The notes below the pieces were generated by a model. That model saw only the letters and a list, made by a program, of their open reading frames with translations. It had not been told where the DNA came from and made no database searches. Source: Rugalucina vietnamica (taxonomy: Eukaryota > Mollusca > Bivalvia > Lucinida > Lucinidae). From it: a stretch of 64,000 nucleotides of DNA. Below, piece after piece: positions 22,843-33,200 of this stretch (its first letter is position 1; the number at the start of each line of letters is the position of its first letter). The stretch covers positions 13,927,548-13,991,547 of the forward strand of contig OZ024884.1 of NCBI GenBank assembly GCA_964017185.1. Reading direction: 5' to 3'. The translations under genes were made by a program, and so were the position numbers.

Positions 22843-23082
22843 GAACCGCCTCGTGGGAAAACCAACAATGTGGTTTCCGATCAGGTCTGACACAAACTGG
22901 CCTGTACAAGCACAGAAGAGAGCTAGAAGCTTGAAAATTCGGATTTAAGTAGACTGAAGAGGAATTGTACTATCAGAGTAGCGAAAACAAAGGTGCTGAT
23001 CAGCTTCGCGGTTACCGCGAAGCTGATCTGCGTCTTTGTTTTCGCCTATGCAGATTGTTGGTTTTCCCATGAGGCGGCTCAT
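22843..23082. mobile_element. MITE-A copy
   Basis: Complete, with the GCTTCGCGGTTACCGCGAAGC hairpin-tip variant that is perfectly self-complementary. Confidence 0.85.
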
Positions 23083-23171
23083 TTGTATTGCATAGGCTAG
23101 GTTCACTCAAGGGAAGTTACTCTGCCAAAGATCACAAGCCATGCTTTCATTCTTGATAGAGCATAATGTAA

Positions 23172-23406
23172 TGAGCCTGTGCGTGAGAAAATCAACAATT
23201 TGGGTTCCATCCAGGTCCGACACAAACCAGGCTGTACAGTCACAGAAGATGGTTAGAGGCTGGAACTTTCTGATTTAGAAAGTAGAGGAATTGTACTATC
23301 CATGTAGCGAAAACAATGGCGCTGATCAGCTTCGCAGTTACTGTGAAGCTGATCTGCGCCTTTGTTTTCGCCTAAGCAGATTGTTGTTTTTCCCCATGTG
23401 GCGGCA
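23172..23406. mobile_element. MITE-A copy
   Basis: Only 90 bp from the previous copy. The ends are unequal (TGAGCCTGTGCGTGAGAAAA and CATGTGGCGGCACA). Confidence 0.8.
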
Positions 23407-24444
23407 CAAATGTTTTAGATTGTAGATTGAAGTTTCTGGGTAAAGAAAGATAGGTAAGATAATTGACTGCATAGATTGTCATCTTTGGCAAAGAAACTTG
23501 CAGGTGCGAGACCTTTTTGAGATCCTAATTTACATACTTATATTCAGTCTTTATACTACTTAACATGCTTAATGCACTTTAATTAACAGGGGACATTTTA
23601 AAACTGTCACAAAACTGAATGAAGTGATAATTAAATGGTACCTGATATTTATTACATTATGTACAAAAGATGAATAGCAGAAATGAAAGTTGTTTCCATT
23701 TTGCCACACATGAAAAAGTTAATTATGGTTATTATACCCATGGTTTATACCCATGGTTTTTGTTCGAAACTTGTTTGGAAATGTGGTAGAAAAGCAAGCT
23801 ACATTAACACTGTATAAACCTAATCAGTTAAAAAGTGAAAATGAAATAACAAGTGTTTACCATTTTGCTAGCTATTGCAATTGATGGTTTTAAGAAAGTA
23901 AGTAAATACCTGTAAAATAATAAGGGGTTTATACAGCAAATTGATCGTGCATGGCTTGTTTTATTAAAAGACACATATATGTAATTAGGTGGGCTTTACA
24001 ACAAAATGAACTACATGTTTTGTCTGCTATCAGTTATTACAGCCTGGTAAGGCCGAAGCATGGTTTAATAGTCACGCAACTTTACCTGTCTAAGCTCTCA
24101 ACAAATCTAAGTGCTAATGCTGTTTCAGAATTAATGTTAAGTTTTGCCTTTAGAAAAAAAATGTTTTATAGGGCTATATTTGTTATTGACTTTGGGTTTT
24201 GTGTTTTGCTTGTGCTAAAGTTAATTTTTGTACATTTGTGATAAAAAGCCTTGTTTTTTAATGACCTGATGTTATGCTTTTTTAGATGAATCTGTTGTTT
24301 TATTTGACTGTTTTATAGTTTGATATTGCATTTATGAAATTTCATGATTACTTTGGCCACAGAGAAGTATAAAAATAAACTGAAAAAAAAAAAGAAGTAA
24401 ATTTCTGCTATAGGAAAATTTGTTCAAAAGAAGTATAGCTCATT
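23407..24444. other. Non-coding AT-rich DNA
   Basis: A hydrophobic 96-codon frame at 23951-24241 has no recognisable homology and low-complexity composition. An AATAAA at 24374-24379 followed by an A-run could mark a poly(A) site or an old retroposed 3' end. Confidence 0.4.
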
Positions 24445-24685
24445 TGAGCCGCTTCATGAGAAAACCAACAATTTGCATTTGCGAAAACAAAGGCGCAGAT
24501 CAGCTTCGCAGTAACTGCTAAGCTGATCACTTTTGTCTTTGATTTGGCTTCACGGATAGTACTGTTCCTCTACTTTCTTAATCCAAAATTTCCAGCCTCC
24601 AGCCTTCTTCTGTGCTTGTACAGCTCAGTTTGTGACGGACCAGTTCGAAAACCACATTGTTAGTTCTCTCATGAAGCGGCTCATT
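24445..24685. mobile_element. MITE-A copy
   Basis: Its ends are perfect 14-bp complements (TGAGCCGCTTCATG ... CATGAAGCGGCTCA), flanked by ATT on the left and TTTGAG on the right. The inner hairpin is mutated on one arm (CACTTTTGTCTTTG). Confidence 0.85.
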
Positions 24686-24757
24686 TGAGTATTTCCAACT
24701 CATCAGTATGAAACGTGTTACAGACCAATGCAGCTATTGTGCTCTTTGCTTAGATGC

Positions 24758-24989
24758 GAGAAATTCTGATTTCGGGGTTGCAGACCAGGTCTTGACACAA
24801 ACTGGCCTGTACAGTCACAGAAGTAGGCTAGAACCTTGAAATTTCTGATTTAAGAAGAAGAGAAATTGTACTATCCTTGTAGCGAAAACAAAGGCGCTGA
24901 TCAGCTTCACAGTTACTGCGAAGCTGATCTGTGCCTTTGTTTTCGCATAGGCATTTTGGCATAGGCAAAAATCTCGTGACAAGGCTCAT
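24758..24989. mobile_element. MITE-A copy (left end eroded)
   Basis: The right end is CTCGTGACAAGGCTCA. There is a small duplication of GCATAGGCA near 24944-24965. Confidence 0.75.
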
Positions 24990-25126
24990 ATGATAACTGA
25001 CCATTCTGAGAATGCCCACACTGGTCTGTCTTTATGCACAGGCAACACGTTTATGAATAAGGTACAATAAACAAGCTCGCAACACACTGACAACAAGTAA
25101 ATGGTTTAATTTAGCCTTTTATATTT

Positions 25127-25342
25127 GACCCTTTGCGTGAGAAAACTAACAATTTTGGTTTTGACTAGGTCTGACACAAACCGACCTGTACAGTCACAGA
25201 AGCTGGCTAGAACCTTGAAATTTCGGATTTAAGAAGAAAAGGAATTGTACTATCCATATAGCGAAAACAAAGGTGCTGATTGGCTTCGCAGCCTTTGTTT
25301 GGCACATATGCAAATTGTTGGTTTTCTGATGCTGCGGCTCAT
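25127..25342. mobile_element. MITE-A copy with shortened hairpin
   Basis: The inner hairpin has lost about 30 bp (GATTGGCTTCGCAGCCTTTG), giving a total of about 215 bp. Confidence 0.8.
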
Positions 25343-25425
25343 ATTTTATTGCTCCAGAAAACCACCATGTTTAATCACAATGTTGCCTGTACATAAAGAC
25401 AGACCAGTGTGATGTCTTTGGTCAT

Positions 25426-25671
25426 CAGGAAAACATCTCCCTGCAATGAATACCCCCTTAAACCCCACTTTTATATAGTAAAACTGGGGTTTTGCTCAAA
25501 AACATAGATTGTGGGTACTCGTTAGAACCGCCTCGGTGAGGCGGTTCTAACGTGTACCCACAATTTATGTTTTGAGCAAAAATAAGAAAAATATCAATTT
25601 TTTTCTGATGAAATTTTCGATTTTTACAGGTGAAAAAAATCTCTATATATTGCATGGACAAGTTTTCCTAA
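25426..25671. mobile_element. MITE-B copy
   Basis: A good complete copy. The central GCCTCGGTGAGGC and flanking GTGGGTACTCGTTAGAAC pair with GTTCTAACGTGTACCCAC. Confidence 0.8.
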
Positions 25672-25740
25672 TGTGACTCGGGAGATAAAGCATGTAATCA
25701 AACAAACAAGTTGGAATAAAAGTCAATTTACTGAGAACAA

Positions 25741-25988
25741 GAGGTTGCAAGCCTATAAAACATTTTTCATGCTCAATTCAGCCGAGACAAAAATTTATCC
25801 TGCTCATAAATGCTAAAATGTCAACAGTTGTAGCATTTATGAGCAGGATTATTTAGGGGATATTGATCCGTTGTGTGTTTGTGATTTCAATTTTTATGAG
25901 CAGTTGAAATTTCAGTCTCATTTGAGTTGAGCACAAATAAATCAGTTTTAGCTGATTTGAACAAAAAAAATAGTTTATAACCTTGATG
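25741..25988. mobile_element. MITE-C copy
   Basis: Complete, with ends AGGTTGCAAGCCTATAAAAC (altered) and TAGTTTATAACCTTGA and the central hairpin at about 25794-25850. Confidence 0.75.
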
Positions 25989-26186
25989 CCAGATCCTCTA
26001 TTTTGCTTTTAATGTGAATATGTTCGGCAGTATTGTGATATGTAAATATGGATGAATGTTTATGTTTTGTTTTTGTTGGGAATGTGTTAAATTTTTAAGC
26101 TTATCTGTGTATAATGAATGTATTAGTACTTTTTTTTTTCTTTTTTATATCTTTAGCATCTTTTGGGATCAGATTATTATTCTATT

Positions 26187-26423
26187 TGAGCCTGTGCATG
26201 ACAAAACCAACAATTTGGGTTTCCGACCAGGTCCAACACAAACCAGCCTGTACAGTCACAGAAGAAACCCAGAATCTTGAAAATTTGGGAATAAGTAGAG
26301 GAGGAAATGTACTATCCGTGTAGCGAAAACAAAGACGCTGATCAGCTTCGCGGTTACCGCGAAGCTGATCTGCGTCTTTGTTTTCGCCCATGCAAATTGT
26401 TGGTTTTCTCACGCACAGGCTCA
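26187..26423. mobile_element. MITE-A copy
   Basis: Complete, with the perfect GCTTCGCGGTTACCGCGAAGC tip as in 22843. The sequence is so close to 22843 and 28258 that these three may form a recent subfamily. Confidence 0.85.
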
Positions 26424-26507
26424 TTTTTTATTCAAAAGGCTTAAAACATGTTGTTAATTGAGAAATTACAGTTTGTGTCTGGCCTGACTCTAGCTGTATT
26501 ACCATTA

Positions 26508-26957
26508 GGAAAACATGCCTGTGCTATATACAGGTCAACCTCATTATAACGCTATCTTTGGGGTCCATAGAAACAGACCGTGTTATAAGTGAACTGTGTT
26601 ATAATGAGGTTATTTACTATAGACAAATAGCAAAATAATCAACTTGGGAGCCATGACATGGCTGTGTTATATTGAAAACCGCATAATAATGAGGCACGTT
26701 ATAATGAGGTTGAAGTGTACAGGGATTTTTTTCGGCTGAAAAAATGATAAGAAAAATTTTGATATTTTCAATAATTTTGCTCAAAACATAGGTTGTGTGT
26801 ATATGTTAGAACTGCCTCGGTAAGGCGGTTCTAAAGAGTACCCAAAATCTATGTTTTGGATCAAAAATAAGAAAAATAGGTATGCCCCTGCATACCCCAT
26901 TTTTACTTTATAAAAATGGGGTTTACGGGGGTATTCATTGTGCGGATGTGTTTTCCT
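26508..26957. mobile_element. MITE-B copy carrying a nested TIR element
   Basis: The outer ends are AACATGCCTGTGC and GATGTGTTTTCCTGATG. The central GCCTCGGTAAGGC is at 26815-26827. The left arm is interrupted by the element at 26530-26722. Confidence 0.75.
26530..26722. mobile_element. Pogo/Tigger-like non-autonomous element
   Basis: The ends ACAGGTCAACCTCATTATAA and TTATAATGAGGTTGAAGTGT are inverted complements. A second, inverted copy lies at 37361-37555. Ends of this type, ending in a cctcattataac motif, are familiar from pogo-group MITEs. This is inference. Confidence 0.6.
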
Positions 26958-27502
26958 GATGTTATATGAAATGTGTCATTTAGGTTTTTGACCACTGGCT
27001 TACATTTACCGAATGGTGCTAATTTGTTATAAAAATGCAATATGAATAAATAAATAAAGAACATGAAAAAAAATCTAAAAGAATTATGAAATTACAAAGC
27101 ATTTTTTTTTCTTTCAACGAAAAAAAATAAAGAATCATATGTTGATTTTCTGCTGTAGATGTATAAAATAAATAAAATTTAGTCAAAAATAGCTATTCCA
27201 TTTTCGCTGTATTTCCTGTAAGCTTCATATAAATGCATGTATGCCATGATTCAGTTTGGTAAAATAGATTGTTAACAAGTTGGACCTGCGATCAAGCCTA
27301 GCTCGGTCACATTCTTTCATGAAAAAGGTCATGAACATAATTATATGGCCATTCATCTTCTGCAGACGAAAGAAGAGCATTTGTCAGTTATTGGTCAACG
27401 AAATGTGCCGGTGCTTAAGTCTGGTAACCATGGTAACCAGTCTCTAGTTGGCTAGCTCAGGAACAGTGTGGATATGATAACTGGCCATCCCAACGGCATG
27501 AC

Positions 27503-27602
27503 CCACTGGCCCCTGATCCGTTTGTTAGGGTCCAAGAATGTATTTCAGACACATGTCTGAAATACATTCTTGGACCCTAACAAACGGATCAGGGGCCAGT
27601 GG
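27503..27602. mobile_element. 100-bp nearly perfect palindromic MITE
   Basis: Two 49-bp arms (starting CCACTGGCCCCTGATCCG) pair without a mismatch around a 2-base centre, flanked by CATGAC and CATGAG. The arm sequence recurs as the left end of the giant foldback at 58730, so this is the minimal non-autonomous form of that family. Confidence 0.85.
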
Positions 27603-27654
27603 CATGAGCTTAACTTAGCTGATAAGTATATTGTTGTAAAGCACTAAAACAAAC

Positions 27655-27840
27655 TATGCATCGGACTCCGCATGGAGAGGTCCTGGGTTTGATCCCCACG
27701 GACGGCACCATGTTGTGTCCTTGAGCAAAGCACATTAACTCCCCAAAGAACTGGTTAAAACCCAGTAAGCAGTGGCTCTGTCCCGACAGGACTGAAAAAT
27801 TGTTGATTGGGATGTTAAACGTCAAAACAAACAAACTAAA
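27655..27840 (+). mobile_element. SINE-B copy (head truncated)
   Basis: The B-box GGTTTGATCCCC, the body TTGTGTCCTTGAGCAAAGCA and the tail TTGTTGATTGGGATGTTAAA, then an ACAAAC-rich end. Confidence 0.8.
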
Positions 27841-28039
27841 AGAAACAAACATAAATGTGTACATAATAAGATAAGACTGATAGGGTCTACACTGTTTTGT
27901 TGGCTGGTATTTATCTAACATTATCACCTTGAGGAATGGTCAACTGCACTCGGCTTCACGAAGTGCATCTGCTTAGTTATTGTATTCACTTCGGTTGTGG
28001 GTGCGCGTAGCATTTTTGCGTTAAAGTTATTTAAAAGTC

Positions 28040-28990
28040 CATAACTTGACAGCCACAGACCAGAGAGCACTCATACTTTGTTCATAGGTACCCTGTAAGT
28101 TTGGCTTTCATTCCATGGCACCGGGCCCCAGGGTCCGTGCCCAGGGGTGGGGCTAGAGGTTAAAAACTAGAACGCCTTCAAGAAAGAATTTAGTTTTCTA
28201 GAAGTCTGTATATTGACAACCCCATATCAGAAAAAAAATGTTTTCTTTAAGTCTATATGAGCCGCCTCGTGGGAAAAGCAACAATGTGGTTTCCGAACAG
28301 GTCCGACACAAACCGGCCTGTACAAGCATAGAAAAGAGCTAGAAGCATGAAATTTCGGATTTAAGTAGAAGTGGAATTGTACTATCCGTGTAGCGAAAAC
28401 AAAGGCGATGATCAGCTTCGCGGTTACCGCGAAGCTGATCTGCGTCTTTGTTTTCGCCCATGCAGATTGTTGGTTTTCCCATGGGGCGGCTCATATATTG
28501 ACAACCCTATGTCAGAAAGTATTAATACTTGGACCATAGATGCCCTGAAGTGTTGGCTTTCTTTTCATGGCATCGGGGCCCGATGTCCTTGCTCCGATGC
28601 GTTGCTGGTGGAGGGGGGGGGGGTCAAAAGGTTAAAATTTAGAACACCATCAATAATCGACTTTTCTAGAAGTCTATATTTTGACATCTAACTATTAGAC
28701 AACAGTCATAGTTGAGATGTTGGTACCCTGTAGGGTTGAGTTTCATCAGATCCCTGGGTCCATGCCTGGGGTGTGGGGCTAGAGGTTAAAGACTAGAACA
28801 CTGTAAAAATGGATGTACTGCTGTGTAACTCTAACAAAGAGTCTATATCTTGACAACAACTTATCATACAAAATTTCATACTTATCCACTTTAGGTTTCA
28901 TGACATCAGACCACTGGGTCAGAGTCGGGGGCTGGGGCAAGAGGGGGTCAAAGCTTAGAACTCCCCGAAATATTTTTTCCCTTTTATTTC
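28040..28990 (+). repeat. Four degenerate units of a roughly 200-bp repeat
   Basis: Each unit carries TATAT(C/T)TTGACAAC, TACCCTGTA, a TTTCAT(G/T)(G/C)CAT phrase, GGGGCTAGAGGTTAAA or similar, and AGAACNCC(G/T). The MITE-A copy at 28258 has inserted into the second unit at TATATTGACAACCC. Confidence 0.6.
28258..28494. mobile_element. MITE-A copy inserted in the 28-kb repeat
   Basis: Complete. The ends are TATATGAGCCGCCTCGTGGG and GGGGCGGCTCATATA, so the 12-bp TIR is preserved. Comparison with sibling repeat units dates it as later than the repeat array. Confidence 0.85.
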
Positions 28991-29039
28991 TAAATAAAAC
29001 AACCTAGAAAGATGGTTGGTCATTCATCCACTGACTTGT

Positions 29040-29560
29040 TTGTCATGATGTTAAGCTAAAGGTGGGTTGACCTAATTTCCATGGTCTAGTGATTTTGCTT
29101 CATATCTTGGCACTCAAGTAGTGTATCTTCATACTTCTTTCAGATTATGAGTGAGTATGACCAGACCTTTGACCCCAATGCACTTATAGGTCACAATGAC
29201 CTAATTTCATGATTCAGTGATTTTGTCTTGTATCTTTACACTCAATCAGTATATTTTCGTACTTTTTTCAGATTAGGAGTGAGTATGACCAGACCTTTGA
29301 CCCTAGTATACATGTACTTATAGGTCACTGTGACCTAATTTCACGGTTCAGTGAGTCTGCCTTAAATCTGGGCACTCAGTATATTTTCGTTCTTCTTTCA
29401 GATTATGAGAATGACCAGACCTTCAACCCAAATATACTTATAGGTCACTTAGACCCTATTTCACGGTTCAGTTATCTCGGCGCTCAATTGGTATATGAAC
29501 ATACAACTTTTACAGTATGTTTGCGTTTGACAAGACCTTTGATCCTAAAGTAGTCCTAGG
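29040..29560 (+). repeat. Four degenerate units of about 115 bp
   Basis: Recurrent phrases are TAGGTCAC(A/T)(A/G)TGACCTAATTTCA, CAGTGATTTTG and GAGTATGACCAGACCTTTGA. The units decay toward the 3' end. No coding capacity. Confidence 0.65.
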
Positions 29561-29635
29561 TCAGGTGTTTCAGCAGGAACGTCATAATAGAAAATATCAA
29601 AAATACCTGACTCTCATGTTATGGGAGTAGGCACC

Positions 29636-29880
29636 AGTTGTGACCAGCTGTTGTGGCCTAGAGCAAGTATTGTCCATGTTCCTGACGTAATGTTTGTTTG
29701 GGTTGAGGCTGAACATCCCAGTCAACAATTTTTCAGTCATGTCGGGACGAAGCCAACGCTTCCTGGGTTTAACCAGTACTGTAGGGAGTTAATGTGTCTT
29801 GCTCAAGAACTCAACACGGTGCTGCTTGTGGGGATCGAACCCAGGACCTCCGACGCTCTATCACTCTGCCACCGAAACCG
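29636..29880 (-). mobile_element. SINE-B copy, reverse strand, upstream of CASD1
   Basis: The tail complement CATCCCAGTCAACAATTTTTCAG is at about 29713, and the B box complement GGGATCGAACCC at 29832-29843. It ends about 250 bp before the CASD1 start codon. Confidence 0.8.
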
Positions 29881-30130
29881 AAAAAATGTGTTTTGGAAAC
29901 ACGTACTAGATAGTGCGGTTTTCATGTGCCTATTATTTTGCCCAAACTCCAAGCCGCGGTGTTCCACTTCCGGACGAAAGTCCTCTCAGAAAACAATATC
30001 GGAGAGCAACGGAGGTGTTGTCACTGTTGGGGAGTTTGTATTGTCTTTGTCAATAATTCGGTGTTTAGTGTGACCTTTTCAGTTAGCTTGACAACGGCGT
30101 ACACAACTTTGTTAATCGAACCAAGCGAAA
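29881..30130 (+). promoter_or_regulatory. CASD1 promoter / 5' UTR region
   Basis: This lies between a SINE-B and the CASD1 ATG. It includes an ETS-type CACTTCCGG at 29965-29973 and is somewhat more CpG-rich than the surroundings. No TATA box is evident. The extent of the 5' UTR is unknown. Confidence 0.4.
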
Positions 30131-30260
30131 ATGGCCGACAAAAGTGGATCCACAACACACGAAATAACTTATTATTTAAACGTCGAAAACGCTAAAATTC
30201 TAGCATTTTTGATGGTCACTGGCTTTGTAGTTTATCACGGCTTTATTCATATCAAATTCA
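30131..30260 (+). CDS. CASD1: CASD1 exon 1
   Basis: Starts at ATG (AAAATGGCCG, a good eukaryotic context) and encodes residues 1-43 plus one base. It contains the cytoplasmic tail ([12 protein letters not shown]) and most of the signal anchor. Donor A|GTATGT. Confidence 0.9.
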
Positions 30261-33200
30261 GTATGTGAAAAATGCATCATTTGACCAGCATATTTGATCG
30301 ATTTTTCACTGATAGTGGGTGGGGTAATTTGTTGTAGTCATAACAAGTGAGATTTTTTAAAAAAAAAACAGAAAAACAAAACAACTAGTTGTCACACCTA
30401 CGACAATATCTGACAAATTGTTCACTTTGAAAGGCTTTTCTTTGTACCTTAATCCTCGTCTGGGGAAGCTGTCAGTGATTGAAATTAGCACTAGCCTGAC
30501 TAGATCAGCTGGCTAACCTGCACTCCTATACACTTCGTGACCTCGCTCCTCTCTCGTGACAGCTTAGCATTAGTTGCCTTTAAACTATGGTCGAACAGAT
30601 TATGGATTTTGTAAGAAGCTTATAGCTGCTTAATTTGGTGATAATTTTTAGAATGTTTCTTATGTTTTGTTAGAAAATGCAAAAATCTTTTTGTAAACAT
30701 CTGGTTAGCCTGCAGATTTCAATAAATTTGCAAAAAGCAATCGATTTTCTACTTTGTGTCCCATATTCTACAGTAGTCTCCCCTTATCCATTTATAGATG
30801 CACGTGATATTTTCCACAGAAAACATGATGTATTTTATGAATCTGCGTATCTTTACATCTAGAATATGTAAAAACTAAGTCCTATCAGTCAGAAAAGATA
30901 TAACATAACATAATTTTCAATTTATTTGGCGTCTTCGATGATTTTTCATTTTCGACCAAGGGCTCAATACATGTCATTTCCGTCGGTATGGAGAGGTCTA
31001 ACGGAATACCGATGGAAATATTCCGTCTATAGCCTGACACTGGCCAGAGGGTTGTCGGGCTAGTAGTTTTTTTCTCAGTTAAACCCATTACCTATATATA
31101 GGTCAGACTATTAGAAAATTTTGGCAAAAGATTAAACAAATGAGTGTTTGGGCTAGTGCGGAAAAATCCTTATTTCGACCACTGAAAATTTATTGAAAAA
31201 CTTAAGGTTTTTTGTCATTCTCACACACAACACACAACTTAAGAATTGAATTTCAGATTTTAGCTTTCACTGGATGCTGAAAAACATTAGGCTGTTTTAA
31301 TGTCTGTGAAGCCCAAAGGGCTTCTCGAAGACATTAAGACAACTAATGTTTTTCATCATCCAGTGAAAGCTGAAATCTGAATTTCAATACTTATATTTAC
31401 ATTTTATATTATCAATCAAGTATCAGATTTTCAAATGCACATACAGTACTTCGAGCAATCGCGCAAAGCGCAAACATTTTTAATCCCTTCTAAAAACGTT
31501 TTGTGAGTGACTCGCGTGTGACTCGCAAGTTTTTACACAATACAGTTTGTGAGTGACACGCAAAGTTCTTTTGGTTCGTCGCGCATCGTGCATGGATCTT
31601 TGCATGATGCGCGACGTGATTAGTCGCACTATAACATTTAAGTACATGTATTTATAAAAAGTATTTGTAGATTACTACTTTCTTTTTGCTTAGTTTCAAT
31701 GCTTTTTTGGGGGGTAAATGACTCACAATTTGACTACAACTACATGTACGTTTGGCTATGAATGCTTTGTTTTGTCCTTTTGTTTAGGGCTATTTTGGAC
31801 ATCAAAAAATAACTTGTTCACTGTGACGTACATGCTAGCCTATTTGTCAGGCTACTGTATGACTGTGAGTTGTTGTCAGTTAATCACCAAAATTGTTTGA
31901 AGCATAACAAGACATTTTTATCAAATGAAAAATGTTTGAGGCTCATCTTGCTTATCTTAGTTTTAATACCATCATCTAAGTAAATTAAACCACAGCCCAC
32001 CTCGTAAAATTTCATGTGCGCAAAAAGTTCAGACTAGTATTCGCATATGAACTTGCTGCCAGGAGTTTTATTTGTTTTCCTGCTTTTTATATTTTTTTTT
32101 GTGAAACTGAAATTGTTGATCGGGACGTAAAACCACAAATCAAAATAACACAGGTTTACGTTGTAACAAGTTGGTTTTACAGCTGCATATAAATATACAT
32201 ACATGACATACTGTACATGTTTGTGTGTTTAAATTCAATGGTGTTTAGAGATTCACCACGAGGACCGAACAACTACAATGTAACTAATTTATGCATGTTT
32301 TTATAGTCAATACGAAAACATGCCCATGTAGTATACTGATTTTTCCCAAGTTGTAAAAATTGAAAATTTTCAGTAGATTTTTTTTTTTTACTCTTCTTAT
32401 TTTTGCTCAAAACATAGAATGTGGGTACATGTTAGAATCGCCATATGCCTACTTGTATCTTTTTAATTACCAAGACTGAGAAAAAGAATGCTTGGTTAAA
32501 TAGAAAAAAATATTCTCCATACGTGTTCTTGGGATAGATAAGGTCTGTGACGAGGCTCACCGCAGACCTTCTGTTTACACTATTTTCTTCTCATTATTTA
32601 GATAGATAATATACAGTGTATCAGTTTTCCTCCGGGTCAGACGAATATTTTGCATGTACATGTATCTCTAGCCTAGTCGCTTTGTACTATCTTTGTATGA
32701 AGCATATCTACATGTATAAAGTAAGAATACTCTGAGGGACCAAGCAGGAATCGATGCAATCAAATTTGACATACAAGTTGACGTCATGCGGGAAAGAAAA
32801 TTCATCATAAAACTTTTTTTTTCTATAACACACCTTACGAGCAAGATGTCACTGGCTCTTTCCCAAGGTAGACAATCAACTAATAATTTCAACCAAGATA
32901 ATAAATGAAATTAAATCATGGCACTGGGACCAAGGCGTTTTTACTGGGACTGAATATAAAACAGAGTTTCTTTTGTCTAATCTATTAGGACCATGAACAA
33001 TAACTGAGCAATTTTAATGCAAATGTATTTGTTTCAGAAAACCAACAATCTGCATATGCGAAAACAAAGCCGCAGATCATCTGTGCAATAAGGCCTAACT
33101 ACACAGATGATCAGCGTCTTTGTTTTCCCCCCATAGATAGTACAATACATCTTTCTAAATCTGAAATTTCAAGCTTTTACCTATTCTTCTGGCTGTTACC

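Noticed and set aside
23951-24241. A 96-codon hydrophobic frame as a possible membrane protein
   Set aside because: No splice or start evidence, no recognisable family, and composition as expected from AT-rich DNA.
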